64,000 nt of DNA from Polyangium sp. y55x31 (GCF_029946505.1 NZ_JARZHG010000022.1:62001-126000), one strand, 5' to 3'; positions 24,929 through 34,254 are shown, numbered from the stretch's first letter. Program-made: numbers and translations. The notes: generated by a model from the sequence alone, not told the origin.

Positions 24929-26598
24929 GCGAGGATCGCAAGCCGAAGAAAGGCAAGAAGGCGCCTCGGCCGGAAGCCACGAAGCCGAAGGGCGGAAAGC
25001 CCGCGGCCACGAAGGCGCCCGAGGCTCCGCGTGATCCCGCGCCCGAAGCGCCGGCCGGGACGAGCGCGGGGACGAAGCTCGGCGCGCTCGTCGGGCTCGT
25101 CGCGGCGATGGTGCTCGCGGTGCTCGTGAACGTGGTCGCGGCGCGGCACTACAAACGCTTCGATCTCACGAAGGGTGGGCTCTACACGTTGAGCCCGGCC
25201 ACGGTGCAGACGCTTCATGCGCTCGGCGAGCCGATCCGCATCGACGTCCTCCTGCCCTCGGGTGATCCGCTCGCGCTCTCGATCCGGCACCTGCTCGAGG
25301 CCTACCGCAGCGAGACGACGCGCCTCGAAGTGCACTTCACCGATCCCGATCGGCACGCGGCCGAGTTCGTCGCGGTGCAACGCAAGTACGACGAGCGCGT
25401 CGTCGACGGTCGGGTGGTGACGGACGCGGCGATCGTCGTCGCGCGAGGCGACCGCGTGCAGTTCATCGCGCCGCGGGATCTCGTCGAGGTCGAGGACGAG
25501 AACGACGTGCGCGCACGGCCACGCCTCGAGCAGGCCCTCACCGCAGCGATCCGCGCGGTCGTGAGCACGGATCGGCCGAAGATCTGCTTCACGACGGGGC
25601 ACGAAGAGAAGTCGATCGAGACGGGCGGCAGTGGCCTCGCGCCGCTGCGCGAGCGGCTCGAAAAGAACGGGAACGAGGTCGTGACCGTCGACGCTCGCGA
25701 GAAGGCCGACGACAAGGAGAAGGCGCGCGCGCCGTTCGCCGGTTGTCGCGTCGTCGTGGTCGCGGGGCCGTCGCTGCGTTTTTCCGAGGCGGAGACGAAG
25801 AAGCTCGAAGGGTTCGTCGAGCAGGGCGGGAACGTCCTCGTCGCGGCCTCGCCCGTGCCAGACGAGGGGGACCAGAAATACCTCGATCTCGGCCTCGATC
25901 CGCTGCTCGATCGCTTCGGCATCGCGCTCTCGCGGGACTTCGTGTTCGAGACCGATCCGCGCCTGCGCGCCGTGCGCGGATACGGCGAGACGTTCCTTCC
26001 GATCGCCAAGCCGCATCCGATCACCGAGGGCCTGATCCGCGCCGAGCAGTCGGGCCTCGGCGCGGTCATGACCGTGGCGAGCTCGCTCCAGAAGACGGGC
26101 AAGGGCGCCGCCGCGGTGTCGCCCTTGCTGGAGACGAGCGAGGACGCCTTCGGCATGATCGACTTCTTCACGTGGGCGAAAAATCCTTCGGATCCCGCGC
26201 CGAACGACGTGGATCACAAGGGACCGCTCACGGTCTCGTTCGCCGCCGAGTTGCCCAAGAGGCCGGGCGCCGAGCGCGGCGCGCGGTTCGTGGCCATCGG
26301 ATCGGCGAGCCCGATGATGGGCGAGAACTGGCAGAGCGACGAGCTGCGCGGCACGGCGATCTTCGTCGAGAGCGCGATCGCCTGGCTCTCCTCGGCGCCC
26401 GTGCCGCTCGACATCCCGAACAAGCCCGCGTTCACCGCGGGCCTGCGCATGAGCGAGGACTCGCTCGCCTCGATCTTCCGCTACGTCGTGGTGTTCATCC
26501 CGCTCGCGTCGGTGCTCACCGGGATCGCCGTGCATCTCCGGAGGCGCGCGACGGAGCGGCGCGGGACCCGCAAGGAGAAGGAGCGCGCGCCCGAATGA
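24925..26598 (+). CDS. GldG-like ABC-associated protein
   Basis: About 557 residues. A Lys/Pro/Ala-rich cytoplasmic head (1-50) precedes a membrane segment (about 53-72). RYKRFDLT-type ARHYKRFDLTKGGLYTLSP follows, then a large extracytoplasmic domain of the GldG/ABC_transp_aux type. It contains CFTTGHEEK and VVVVAGPS, and ends in a second membrane segment (about 525-548). The family has a degenerate class I glutamine-amidotransferase-like fold and works with GldA/GldF. The start and stop overlap the neighbours by 4 nt, indicating coupled translation. Confidence 0.85.
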   Translation: MSEDRKPKKGKKAPRPEATKPKGGKPAATKAPEAPRDPAPEAPAGTSAGTKLGALVGLVAAMVLAVLVNVVAARHYKRFDLTKGGLYTLSPATVQTLHALGEPIRIDVLLPSGDPLALSIRHLLEAYRSETTRLEVHFTDPDRHAAEFVAVQRKYDERVVDGRVVTDAAIVVARGDRVQFIAPRDLVEVEDENDVRARPRLEQALTAAIRAVVSTDRPKICFTTGHEEKSIETGGSGLAPLRERLEKNGNEVVTVDAREKADDKEKARAPFAGCRVVVVAGPSLRFSEAETKKLEGFVEQGGNVLVAASPVPDEGDQKYLDLGLDPLLDRFGIALSRDFVFETDPRLRAVRGYGETFLPIAKPHPITEGLIRAEQSGLGAVMTVASSLQKTGKGAAAVSPLLETSEDAFGMIDFFTWAKNPSDPAPNDVDHKGPLTVSFAAELPKRPGAERGARFVAIGSASPMMGENWQSDELRGTAIFVESAIAWLSSAPVPLDIPNKPAFTAGLRMSEDSLASIFRYVVVFIPLASVLTGIAVHLRRRATERRGTRKEKERAPE

Positions 26599-28859
26599 GC
26601 TTCGCGAAGCTCGCGAAGAAACACGCGACCACGCTCGTCCTCTGCGCCTTGGCGGTCGGCGCGGGCGCCTATGTGTTCGTGGTGGATCGCGGCTCGGTCA
26701 CGACCGAGGAGGCCGAGCAGCGGAAGAAGAACGTGGTGCTCGCGTGGAGGCCGGACGAGATCAGCGAGGTCGTGGTCGAGCAAGGCGCGTCCTCCGCGAA
26801 GCTCACGCGCACGCCGCCCGACGCGCTCGGGCAGCGCTTCTGGGAGGTGACGATCGGGGGCGAGCGTTTCCCCGCGGAGGCGCAGGTCGTCGATCAACTC
26901 CTCGGCACGCTGGAGTTCGCCACGCACGAGCGCGTGCTCGCGCCGGACAGCGTGGATCGCGCGGCGAGTGGCCTCGATGCGCCACGCGCGCGCCTCGTCG
27001 TGACCGCGCCGGGACGGAGCATCTCGATCGCGATCGGAGGGCCCGCACCGACGCCGGCAGGCGCTGCGATCATCGAGGTTCACGAAGGGGAGCGGACCTC
27101 GTTCCAGGTGATCACGAAGGAACTCGTCACCGCGCTCGCGATCGATCCGAGCACGCTCCGATCGCGCGACATCCTCCCCTACCCCCCCGGCGACGTCGCG
27201 CGGTTCGAATTCGAAGGACCGGACGGAAAGTTCGCGCTCGCGCGCCCCACGGACGGCGGCGACGCGCTGCGGCTCGATGCTCCCGCGAAGGCAGCGGATC
27301 GACGCGCCTCCCGCGCCGCCACCGATGAGCTGGAAGGCATTCTCTCCCGCATGCGGGCCGAGGTTTTCCTCTCGGACGAAGCCGCGCGCCGCGCGTCCAC
27401 GCCCATCGTGACCCTCACGATGATCCCGAAGGACGGGTCGAAGCCCAAGGGCACCCTCGTCCTCGGTGGCCCCTGTCCGGACAACCCCGACCTCGTCGTC
27501 GCCCTGCAAACGGAGCCCGCCAGCGCTGCGGCTTGCGTCGCAAAGATTCACCTCGCGCTTTCGAAGCCCGAGAGCACGTTCGTGGATCGCGCCGCGTTCT
27601 TCGCGACGATCGACGAGATCCACGAGATCACCCTGACCGCCGGAGACCAACGGATCGAGCTCGCGCGCAAGGGCACGGGCTTTCACGAGCGCGCCCCCGA
27701 GGATCGCGACATCGAGGGCGACACCGGTCGCCTCTTCCTCGAGTCGCTGCTCGCCCTCCGCGCGGAGGACTTTCTCGCGGCGGACGATCGCGCCTCGCTC
27801 GGCCTCGATCCGCCGCAAGGCAAGGTGCGCATCGTCTCGGTCTTGCCCTCGCGCAGCCCCGACGGCGGCGACGACGATCGGATCGAAGAGCTGCTCGTCG
27901 GCAAGCCCCAGGGCAACATCGTCCCCGTGCTGCGCACCTCCGACGGCGCCGTCCTCGCGATCCCCGCCGATCGAGCGCGCGCGCTCTTCCCGAGCAAGAT
28001 CACGCTGCGCAGCCCCACCGTGATCGACGCGCCGGAGACGAGCCTGCGCGCGGTGCGCATCACCGAGGGCGATCGCGTGCAGCACCTCGAACGCACGCCC
28101 GAGGGAAGCTTTGCGCTCAAAGAACCACACGGCAAGAACCTCGCAGCCGATCTCGGCTTCGGCACGGAGCTCGCCACGTCGCTGCTCCCGTTGCGCGTCG
28201 AGCGTTTCGTCGCCGAGCGCGACGATGGATCCTTCGGCCTGGCGAACCCGCGCATCGTGATCGAAGCCGATCTCGGCGCGGGCAAAGATGCGGGCGCGCG
28301 CACCGTGCGCCTGCTCATCGGCGCGCCCACGACGGGCGGCTCCTTCGCACGCCTCGACGGTGACGATGCCGTCTTCGTGATCGATCCGAAGCTCGAGGCC
28401 GCCGCCGGAAAATGGCTGCTCGATCGATCCATCTTCGCCCTCGACGTGGCCGAGATCCTGAAGGTCACCATCACCCCTTCGGACAAACGCAAACCGAGCC
28501 TCGTCCTCGATCGCGCGGGAGACGTGCTGCGCATCCAGGGTGACGAGGCCGCGACCGCAAAGGCCGCCGCGATCCGCGACGCCCTCGCCGACCTCGTCCC
28601 CGAAGGCGCCGTGAGCGTCGGCCCGCCGCGCAAAGAAGAGGGCCTCGATCCGCCCGCCGTCGTGATCACCATCGAGCGCAGGGGCCTCGATCCCGACGCG
28701 CCCGCGACCGTCGATCCGCAGCGCACCCTGCGCATTTCGCTCGGCGCCGGCGATACGTTCCGCGGGACGAACATCAGCTACGCGAGGCGCGACGGCGTCG
28801 ACGCCACCTACGCCATCGCGCAAGCCAAGACGCGCGCCTTGCTCGACGCCGCTCGCTGA
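26595..28859 (+). CDS. DUF4340 domain-containing exported protein
   Basis: About 754 residues. One N-terminal membrane segment (about 11-30) is followed by a large extracytoplasmic region made of two or three repeated DUF4340-type units. Typical phrases are EISEVVVEQGASSAKLTR, DVARFEFEGPDGKFALARP and DEIHEITLTAGDQRIELARK. DUF4340 genes often follow the GldG gene in such operons, as here. It is thus probably the periplasmic partner of the exporter. It is the last gene of the four-gene operon; a hairpin lies about 70 bp downstream. Confidence 0.8.
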   Translation: MSFAKLAKKHATTLVLCALAVGAGAYVFVVDRGSVTTEEAEQRKKNVVLAWRPDEISEVVVEQGASSAKLTRTPPDALGQRFWEVTIGGERFPAEAQVVDQLLGTLEFATHERVLAPDSVDRAASGLDAPRARLVVTAPGRSISIAIGGPAPTPAGAAIIEVHEGERTSFQVITKELVTALAIDPSTLRSRDILPYPPGDVARFEFEGPDGKFALARPTDGGDALRLDAPAKAADRRASRAATDELEGILSRMRAEVFLSDEAARRASTPIVTLTMIPKDGSKPKGTLVLGGPCPDNPDLVVALQTEPASAAACVAKIHLALSKPESTFVDRAAFFATIDEIHEITLTAGDQRIELARKGTGFHERAPEDRDIEGDTGRLFLESLLALRAEDFLAADDRASLGLDPPQGKVRIVSVLPSRSPDGGDDDRIEELLVGKPQGNIVPVLRTSDGAVLAIPADRARALFPSKITLRSPTVIDAPETSLRAVRITEGDRVQHLERTPEGSFALKEPHGKNLAADLGFGTELATSLLPLRVERFVAERDDGSFGLANPRIVIEADLGAGKDAGARTVRLLIGAPTTGGSFARLDGDDAVFVIDPKLEAAAGKWLLDRSIFALDVAEILKVTITPSDKRKPSLVLDRAGDVLRIQGDEAATAKAAAIRDALADLVPEGAVSVGPPRKEEGLDPPAVVITIERRGLDPDAPATVDPQRTLRISLGAGDTFRGTNISYARRDGVDATYAIAQAKTRALLDAAR

Positions 28860-28932
28860 CACTCTGCCGCGACAGCGCGATCTTCCGAAGAAGACGGAAA
28901 TCCCCCGAGGTGCGTCGCGACCGATGACGAGA

Positions 28933-28952
28933 GTCCGAAGCACTGTTCGGAC
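28933..28952 (+). other. Short perfect hairpin downstream of exporter operon
   Basis: GTCCGAA (28933-28939) and TTCGGAC (28946-28952) form a 7-bp stem with a 6-nt loop. No T-run follows. It may be a weak terminator or a binding site ahead of the S8 gene. Confidence 0.35.
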
Positions 28953-29056
28953 GCCCGCCCGGCCACGGCGCTCGAAAAAATCGCGGCCTCCCCGCGCGGC
29001 CCTGGATCCCCGCGAACAAGAAAGCTCGAGGGTGGACCCCTGCGAAGAAAAGAAGG

Positions 29057-29062
29057 TAGACT
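29057..29062 (+). promoter_or_regulatory. Candidate -10 box TAGACT, short-leader promoter
   Basis: TAGACT ends 10 nt before ATG 29073. A TGGACC hexamer 18 bp upstream could serve as -35. The same AAGGTAGACTCC phrase occurs at 36336-36341, before the first pilin gene. Confidence 0.4.
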
Positions 29063-29072
29063 CCGTCAGCCC

Positions 29073-29951
29073 ATGTCCACCGACCCGCGATCCAACCTGG
29101 CCGGCCTCGCCGCGCTTCAGGCTGAAACCCTCGGAAGCCCCGACGTCTGCGTCGCCGTCCTCGATGGCCCGGTCGATCTCGCGCACCCGGCCTTCCGCGG
29201 CGCGAACGTCACGGCCCTCGAGATGCCGGTGTCCAGCGACGAGGCGGCCGACCGCACGCACGGCACCCACGTCACGAGCCTCGTGTTCGGTCAGCTGGGC
29301 GGCCCCGCGCCGGGGATCGCTCCGAAGGCGAAGGGCATCGTCGTGCCCGTGCACAACTTCCGCCCCGAGACCAGCGCGCCCGCCGGCAACCCGCCCGATC
29401 TCGCGAAGGGCATCCGCGACGCGATCGCCGCCGGCGCCCACGTCATCACGATGCACGGCGGCGCGCTCTCGCCGGACGCGGGCATGCTCGACGCGCTCGC
29501 GAAGGCGCTCGCCCGCGCCGCCGAGCGCAACGTGCTCGTCGTCGTGGCCGCGGAAGGCGACGGCAACGAGCACTTCCACGTGCCCACGGCCGCCTCCACG
29601 GTGCTCGCCGTCGCGGCCGAGGACGCGGAAGGCAAGCTGCTCGACTTCGGCATGTGGGGCCCGACCTACCGCGACAGCGGCATCGTCGCGCCAGGCGAGG
29701 GCCTCATCGGCGCGGCTCCCGGCGGGGGAACCGTCGCGCAGAGCGGCGCGACCTTCGCCGCCGCGATGGTGGCCGGCATCGCTGCGCTCCTCCTCAGCGT
29801 GCAGATCACGCGCGGAAAGCAGGCGGATGCACGCGCGGTCCGCGCCGCGCTGCTCCAGAGCGCCACGCCCCTCTCGATGGCCCAGAGCGAGCGAGGCAAG
29901 GGCGTCCTCCGCGGCCGCCTCGACGTCGCCGCCGCCCTCAAGCTCATTTGA
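29073..29951 (+). CDS. PatA-like S8 family protein with substituted catalytic residues
   Basis: 292 residues, no signal peptide, no propeptide. It follows the protease domain of PatA-type (cyanobactin maturation) S8 proteins nearly end to end: ICIAVLDGPVDLSHP-like VCVAVLDGPVDLAHP (Asp), THGTHV (His), then GAHVITMHGGALSP. The nucleophile region reads SGATFAAAMVAG where family members have SGTSFATP, so the catalytic Ser is Thr. The oxyanion-hole Asn of the AAGND motif is replaced (AAEGDG). It may be an inactive binding protein, or a protease with a Thr nucleophile. No cyanobactin precursor, YcaO or PatG gene is nearby. The family comparison is from memory. Confidence 0.75.
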   Translation: MSTDPRSNLAGLAALQAETLGSPDVCVAVLDGPVDLAHPAFRGANVTALEMPVSSDEAADRTHGTHVTSLVFGQLGGPAPGIAPKAKGIVVPVHNFRPETSAPAGNPPDLAKGIRDAIAAGAHVITMHGGALSPDAGMLDALAKALARAAERNVLVVVAAEGDGNEHFHVPTAASTVLAVAAEDAEGKLLDFGMWGPTYRDSGIVAPGEGLIGAAPGGGTVAQSGATFAAAMVAGIAALLLSVQITRGKQADARAVRAALLQSATPLSMAQSERGKGVLRGRLDVAAALKLI

Positions 29952-30108
29952 CCTCAAAGTAACGGCGCACCGACGGGGGTTCATCCCCGCCACGCTTTCC
30001 GATTTCCCCGACGGACGAGCCGGCGCCGCCTTTCCCCGAGAGCAACGCGATCGAGCAAGCCCCGTGGGCGCGCTCGCTGCTTTGCGAGCCCCCTCCGCGC
30101 AAAAATGC

Positions 30109-30114
30109 TAGAGG
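30109..30114 (+). promoter_or_regulatory. Candidate -10 box TAGAGG before pyrC
   Basis: TAGAGG ends 7 nt before ATG 30122, in the context ATGCTAGAGGG. The same GCTAGA phrase precedes the pilin-like gene at 38025. The GGGCGGG between box and start could also act as a weak ribosome binding site. Confidence 0.35.
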
Positions 30115-30121
30115 GCGGGCG

Positions 30122-31462
30122 ATGCTCGGTCCCCAGAGAAAGGACGGCCTGCTCGTCATCGCCTCCGTGCGCGCGGTCGATCCCGGCGCGAACCTCGACG
30201 CGATCGTGGACATCGTCGTCGAGGGCGGAACCATCACGCGTATCGGCGCGGGCGCCGCGACGAAGGAGATCCTCGCCTCCGAGCGAGCGCGCGTGATCTC
30301 CGGCGAAGGCCTCCTCTGCGTCCCGGCCTTCGTGGATCTGCACGCGCACCTGCGCGAGCCGGGCCAAGAGTACAAGGAAGACATCGCGTCGGGCCTCGCT
30401 GCGGCGGCCGCGGGCGGCTTCGCGCACGTCTGCGCCATGCCGAACACGCGCCCCGTCAACGACACGCGCAGCATCACGGAGGCGATGATCGCGAAGGCAC
30501 GCTCGATCGAGGGCCCCGCGTTGCACCCGATCGGCGCGATCACCCTCGGCCAGAAGGGCGCCGAGCTCGTCGAGATGGCCGACCTCAAGGACGCGGGCGC
30601 CGTCGCCGTCTCCGACGACGGCCGCTGCGTCACGTCGAGCGCCGTCATGCGCCGCGCCCTCGAGTACGCCGCGAACTTCGACCTCCCCGTCATCCAGCAC
30701 GCCGAGGATCACGCGCTCACGGAGGGCGCGCTCATGCATGAGGGCGCCGTCTCCACGCGGCTCGGCCTGCGCGGCTGGCCCCGCGTCGCCGAGGACATCA
30801 TCGTCGCCCGGGACGTGTTGCTTGCCGAAGTCACGGGTGCGAAATACCACGTCGCCCACGTCTCCTCGCGCGGCGCCGTCCGCATCATCCGCGAGGCCAA
30901 GGCCCGCGGCATCCGCGTCACCGCCGAGGTCACGCCGCACCACCTCACGCTCACGGACGCCTCGGTGATCGGCTACGACACCGCCTGCAAGGTGAACCCG
31001 CCGCTGCGCGAGCCGGAGGACGTCGCCGCGCTCTGCGAGGCCCTCGCCGACGGCACGATCGACTGCGTGGCCACCGACCACGCGCCGCACTCCTCGCTGG
31101 AGAAGGACTGCGAGTTCGCCGAGGCCTCGCCCGGCATGATCGGCCTCGAGCTCGTGGTCCCGCTGCTGCTCGCCCGCGTGCGCGAAGGCGCGCTCCCGCT
31201 CGCGCGCCTGATCGACGCGCTCACGGCCGCGCCGGCGCGCATCGTGGGCCTCTCGGCGCCGACCTTGCGCGAGGGCGCGCTCGCCGAGCTTTGCCTCGTG
31301 AACCCCGAAAAGCGCTGGAGCGTGGATCCGGCGCGCCTCCGGTCGAAGAGCAAGAACACTCCTTTCCTCGGCAAGTCCGTCACGGGCTCGGTCGAGCTCA
31401 CCATGGCTGCGGGCCGCGTCGTGCACGACGTATGGGCCCAGGGAGAAGTACAAGCACGATGA
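30122..31462 (+). CDS. pyrC: Dihydroorotase
   Basis: 446 residues. It cyclises carbamoyl-aspartate to dihydroorotate, the third step of UMP synthesis. The metal site DLHAHLREPG is present (His about 74 and 76), as are IQHAEDHAL, YHVAHVSSRGAV and VATDHAPH. The length and motifs fit the class I bacterial enzyme (Bacillus-like). The stop overlaps the carA start (ATGA), so the two pyrimidine genes form an operon. pyrB, expected beside it in many genomes, is not in the window. Confidence 0.95.
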   Translation: MLGPQRKDGLLVIASVRAVDPGANLDAIVDIVVEGGTITRIGAGAATKEILASERARVISGEGLLCVPAFVDLHAHLREPGQEYKEDIASGLAAAAAGGFAHVCAMPNTRPVNDTRSITEAMIAKARSIEGPALHPIGAITLGQKGAELVEMADLKDAGAVAVSDDGRCVTSSAVMRRALEYAANFDLPVIQHAEDHALTEGALMHEGAVSTRLGLRGWPRVAEDIIVARDVLLAEVTGAKYHVAHVSSRGAVRIIREAKARGIRVTAEVTPHHLTLTDASVIGYDTACKVNPPLREPEDVAALCEALADGTIDCVATDHAPHSSLEKDCEFAEASPGMIGLELVVPLLLARVREGALPLARLIDALTAAPARIVGLSAPTLREGALAELCLVNPEKRWSVDPARLRSKSKNTPFLGKSVTGSVELTMAAGRVVHDVWAQGEVQAR

Positions 31463-32589
31463 GCGGCGAGCGCGCGTATCTCTGCCTCGCGGACGGCACC
31501 ACGTTCGAGGGCGTCGCCTGGGGCGCGCCCGGGATCGCCACGGGCGAGGTCGTCTTCACGACGGGCATGACCGGCTACCAAGAGGTCCTCACGGATCCCT
31601 CGTACTGCGGGCAGATCGTCACGATGACGGCCCCGCAGATCGGCAACACGGGCATCAATCGCGACGACGACGAGAGCACGACGGGCGCGCCGCACGTCGC
31701 GGGTTTCCTCGTGCGCGACCTCTCCCCCGTCGCCGCGAACTTCCGCGCGAGCGAGACGCTCGACGCCTACCTCGCGCGGCACGGCATCGTGGCCCTCGCG
31801 GGCATCGACACGCGCCTGCTCACGCGCACGCTCCGCGATCGCGGATCGCAGAACGGCGCGATCGGCAAGGCCTCGCCGGAAGAGCTCATCCGCCGCGCCC
31901 GCGAAGCACCGTCGATGGAAGGCCTCGACCTCGCCCAGCGCGTCACGCCCAAGGAGCCCTACGTCTGGACCGAAGGCTCGGGCGCGTTCGGCACGAAGGT
32001 CCCCGGCGCGCACGCCGCGAACAAGCACGTCGTCTGCGTCGACCTCGGCATCAAGCGCAACATCCTGCGCTCGCTCGTCGACGTCGGCTGCCGCGTCACC
32101 GTCGTGCCTGCGAAGACGACCGCCGCCGAGATCCTCGACCTCGCGCCCGACGGCGTCTTCGTCTCGAACGGCCCCGGCGATCCGGCCGCCGTCTCCTACG
32201 CGATCGACACCGTGCGCGGGCTCGTTGGGAAAAAGCCGCTCTTCGGCATCTGCCTCGGCCACCAGATCCTCGCGCTCGCGATGGGCGGCCGCACCTACAA
32301 GCTCAAGTTCGGCCACCGCGGCATCAACCAGCCGGTCAAGGACCTCGACACCGGCCGCATCGAGATCACCACGCAGAACCACGGGTTCGCGGTCGACCTC
32401 GCCTCCCTCGAGGGCAAGGCGCGCACGACGCACGTCCACCTCAACGACGGCACGAGCGAGGGCCTCGATCTCCCCGGCCTCTCGGCCTTCTCGGTCCAGT
32501 ACCACCCCGAGGCCGCCGCCGGCCCCCACGACGCGCTCTACCTCTTCGAGCGCTTCGTCCGCCGCATGGAGGAAGCCGCCCGCTCCTGA
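31459..32589 (+). CDS. carA: Carbamoyl-phosphate synthase small (glutaminase) subunit
   Basis: 376 residues, full length. It releases ammonia from glutamine for carbamoyl phosphate made by CarB. The N-terminal CPSase_sm domain begins ERAYLCLADGTTFEG. The class I amidotransferase domain has the Cys nucleophile in FGICLGHQ (about 265) and His/Glu in YHPEA (about 349/351). It is translationally coupled to pyrC by a 4-nt overlap. carB is not in the window. It is followed by a set of hairpins before rimO. Confidence 0.96.
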   Translation: MSGERAYLCLADGTTFEGVAWGAPGIATGEVVFTTGMTGYQEVLTDPSYCGQIVTMTAPQIGNTGINRDDDESTTGAPHVAGFLVRDLSPVAANFRASETLDAYLARHGIVALAGIDTRLLTRTLRDRGSQNGAIGKASPEELIRRAREAPSMEGLDLAQRVTPKEPYVWTEGSGAFGTKVPGAHAANKHVVCVDLGIKRNILRSLVDVGCRVTVVPAKTTAAEILDLAPDGVFVSNGPGDPAAVSYAIDTVRGLVGKKPLFGICLGHQILALAMGGRTYKLKFGHRGINQPVKDLDTGRIEITTQNHGFAVDLASLEGKARTTHVHLNDGTSEGLDLPGLSAFSVQYHPEAAAGPHDALYLFERFVRRMEEAARS

Positions 32590-32597
32590 GCGAGCGC

Positions 32598-32711
32598 CCT
32601 CCCACGCTCCGAGCCTGCAGAGAGCGTCGGGCTCTCGGGGTGGGAGGAGGGAGGGTACTGGCACCCCGTGCCCGCCCTGAAAAACGCGGGCCCCGACGCT
32701 CTCTGCGGCTC
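32598..32711 (+). promoter_or_regulatory. Interlocking hairpins between carA and rimO
   Basis: Two long imperfect inverted repeats overlap. CCTCCCACGCTCCGAG (32598-32613) pairs with CTCTCGGGGTGGGAGG (32632-32647). GAGCCTGCAGAGAGCGTCGG (32611-32630) pairs with its near-complement ending at 32711. The second left arm lies in the loop of the first, so the structures compete or form a pseudoknot. Two small stems, GGCAC/GTGCC (660-672 of this kilobase) and CCCGC/GCGGG, lie between them. It could be a carA terminator, a rimO leader control element, or both. Confidence 0.5.
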
Positions 32712-32748
32712 TGCCGTGTCAAGCTCCCACGTCCCAGGATTGTTCCCC

Positions 32749-34182
32749 ATGTCCGGCAAGAAGATTCATTTCGTCTCCCTCGGCTGCCCCAAGAACCGCG
32801 TCGACTCCGAGGTCATGCTCGGCGTCGCCCGGCGCGCCGGCTACGACCACGTCCCCGCCCCCGAGGACGCCGAGGTGATCGTCGTGAACACCTGCGGCTT
32901 CATCGGCGAGGCCAAGAAGGAGTCGATCGACGCGATCTTCGAGATGGCGAAGCTCAAGGAGGACGGGCACCTCCAGAAGCTCGTCGTCGCCGGCTGCCTC
33001 TCGCAGCGCCACCCCACCGAGATCGCCGACGAGATGCCCGAGGTCGATCACATCCTCGGCTCGAGCGACATGCTCCGGCTCGAAGAGGTCCTCACGGGCA
33101 AGGCCGATCGCATGCTCGTCGGCAACCCCGCCGACTGGGTCGTCCGGGCCTCCGATCCACGCACGATCTCCACGCCCGGCGGCAGCGCCTACGTGAAGAT
33201 CGCCGAGGGCTGCAACCGCACCTGCTCCTTCTGCGTCATCCCGCAGCTCCGCGGCGGCCAGCGATCACGCCCCATCGAGGACGTCGTCGCCGAGGTCGAG
33301 CAGCTCGTCGCCGCGGGCGTGCGCGAGGTGAACCTCGTCTCGCAAGACACCATCGCCTACGGCCGCGATCTGCCTGCCGGCGCGCGCCCCACGCTCGCCG
33401 AGCTCGTGCGTCGTGTCGCGGACGTCCCGGGTCTGCACTGGGCGCGCCTCTTCTACCTCTACCCCGAGACGATCACCGACGAGCTCGTCGAGCTCATCGC
33501 GCAGCATCCGCGCGTCGTCCCGTACATCGACATGCCGCTCCAGCACGCGGCCGACGCCATGCTGCGCCGCATGCGCCGCGGCCACGGCGGCGAGCGCCTC
33601 CGCAAGCTCGTCACGCGCCTGCGCAAGGACATCCCCGACCTCACCTTCCGCACCGCCTTCATCGTCGGCCACCCGGGCGAGACCGACGAGGAGTTCAAGG
33701 ACCTCACAGACTTCGTCACGTGGGCCGAGTTCGATCGGGTCGGCGTCTTCCGCTACTCCGACGAGGAGTCCTCGCGCAGCGCCGAGATGCCCGACAAGGT
33801 GCCGGCGCGCGTCGCCTCGAACCGCCACCGCAAGCTCATGTCGCTGCAGCGGCGCATCGCGCACAAGAAGAACACCACGCTCATCGGCCGCGAGCTCGAG
33901 GTCCTCGTCGAGGGCACGAGCGACGAGCACGAGTTCGTCCAGATGGGCCGCCATCGCGGCCAGGCGCCCGACATCGACGGACAGGTCTACCTCTCGGGCG
34001 GCGAGGCGCGCCCCGGCGAGATCCGCCGCGTGCGCATCACGCAGGCCAGCGACTACGACCTCGTCGGCGAGCTGCTCGACGAAGGCGAAACGGATCACGC
34101 GCCGACGCTCACCGTCGACCTCCCGAAGAAGCGCATCAGCCTGCGCGTGCTGCAAACCGACGGGCGCACGATGGCAACGTAG
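32749..34182 (+). CDS. rimO: Ribosomal protein S12 methylthiotransferase RimO
   Basis: 477 residues. A radical SAM enzyme that adds a methylthio group to the conserved Asp of ribosomal protein S12. It starts MSGKKIHFVSLGCPKNRVDSE, the RimO-type UPF0004 opening with its cluster Cys. Further Cys lie in NTCGF and AGCLSQRH. The radical SAM motif CNRTCSFC has Cys about 155, 159 and 162. A TRAM domain ends the protein. SLGCPKNRVD and the absence of MiaB-type features favour RimO over MiaB. ATG 32749 is chosen over an in-frame upstream start because it begins the conserved sequence. Confidence 0.95.
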   Translation: MSGKKIHFVSLGCPKNRVDSEVMLGVARRAGYDHVPAPEDAEVIVVNTCGFIGEAKKESIDAIFEMAKLKEDGHLQKLVVAGCLSQRHPTEIADEMPEVDHILGSSDMLRLEEVLTGKADRMLVGNPADWVVRASDPRTISTPGGSAYVKIAEGCNRTCSFCVIPQLRGGQRSRPIEDVVAEVEQLVAAGVREVNLVSQDTIAYGRDLPAGARPTLAELVRRVADVPGLHWARLFYLYPETITDELVELIAQHPRVVPYIDMPLQHAADAMLRRMRRGHGGERLRKLVTRLRKDIPDLTFRTAFIVGHPGETDEEFKDLTDFVTWAEFDRVGVFRYSDEESSRSAEMPDKVPARVASNRHRKLMSLQRRIAHKKNTTLIGRELEVLVEGTSDEHEFVQMGRHRGQAPDIDGQVYLSGGEARPGEIRRVRITQASDYDLVGELLDEGETDHAPTLTVDLPKKRISLRVLQTDGRTMAT

Positions 34183-34254
34183 TTGTCTCGGCCTCCCGCG
34201 AGCACGCGTGCATCACCACGTTTTTCCAGAAGATTCACCGAGGTTTTGCGGGGC

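Noticed and set aside
29073-29951. Secreted subtilisin-like protease
   Set aside because: There is no signal peptide or propeptide, and the nucleophile and oxyanion residues are altered; a PatA-like cytosolic protein fits better.
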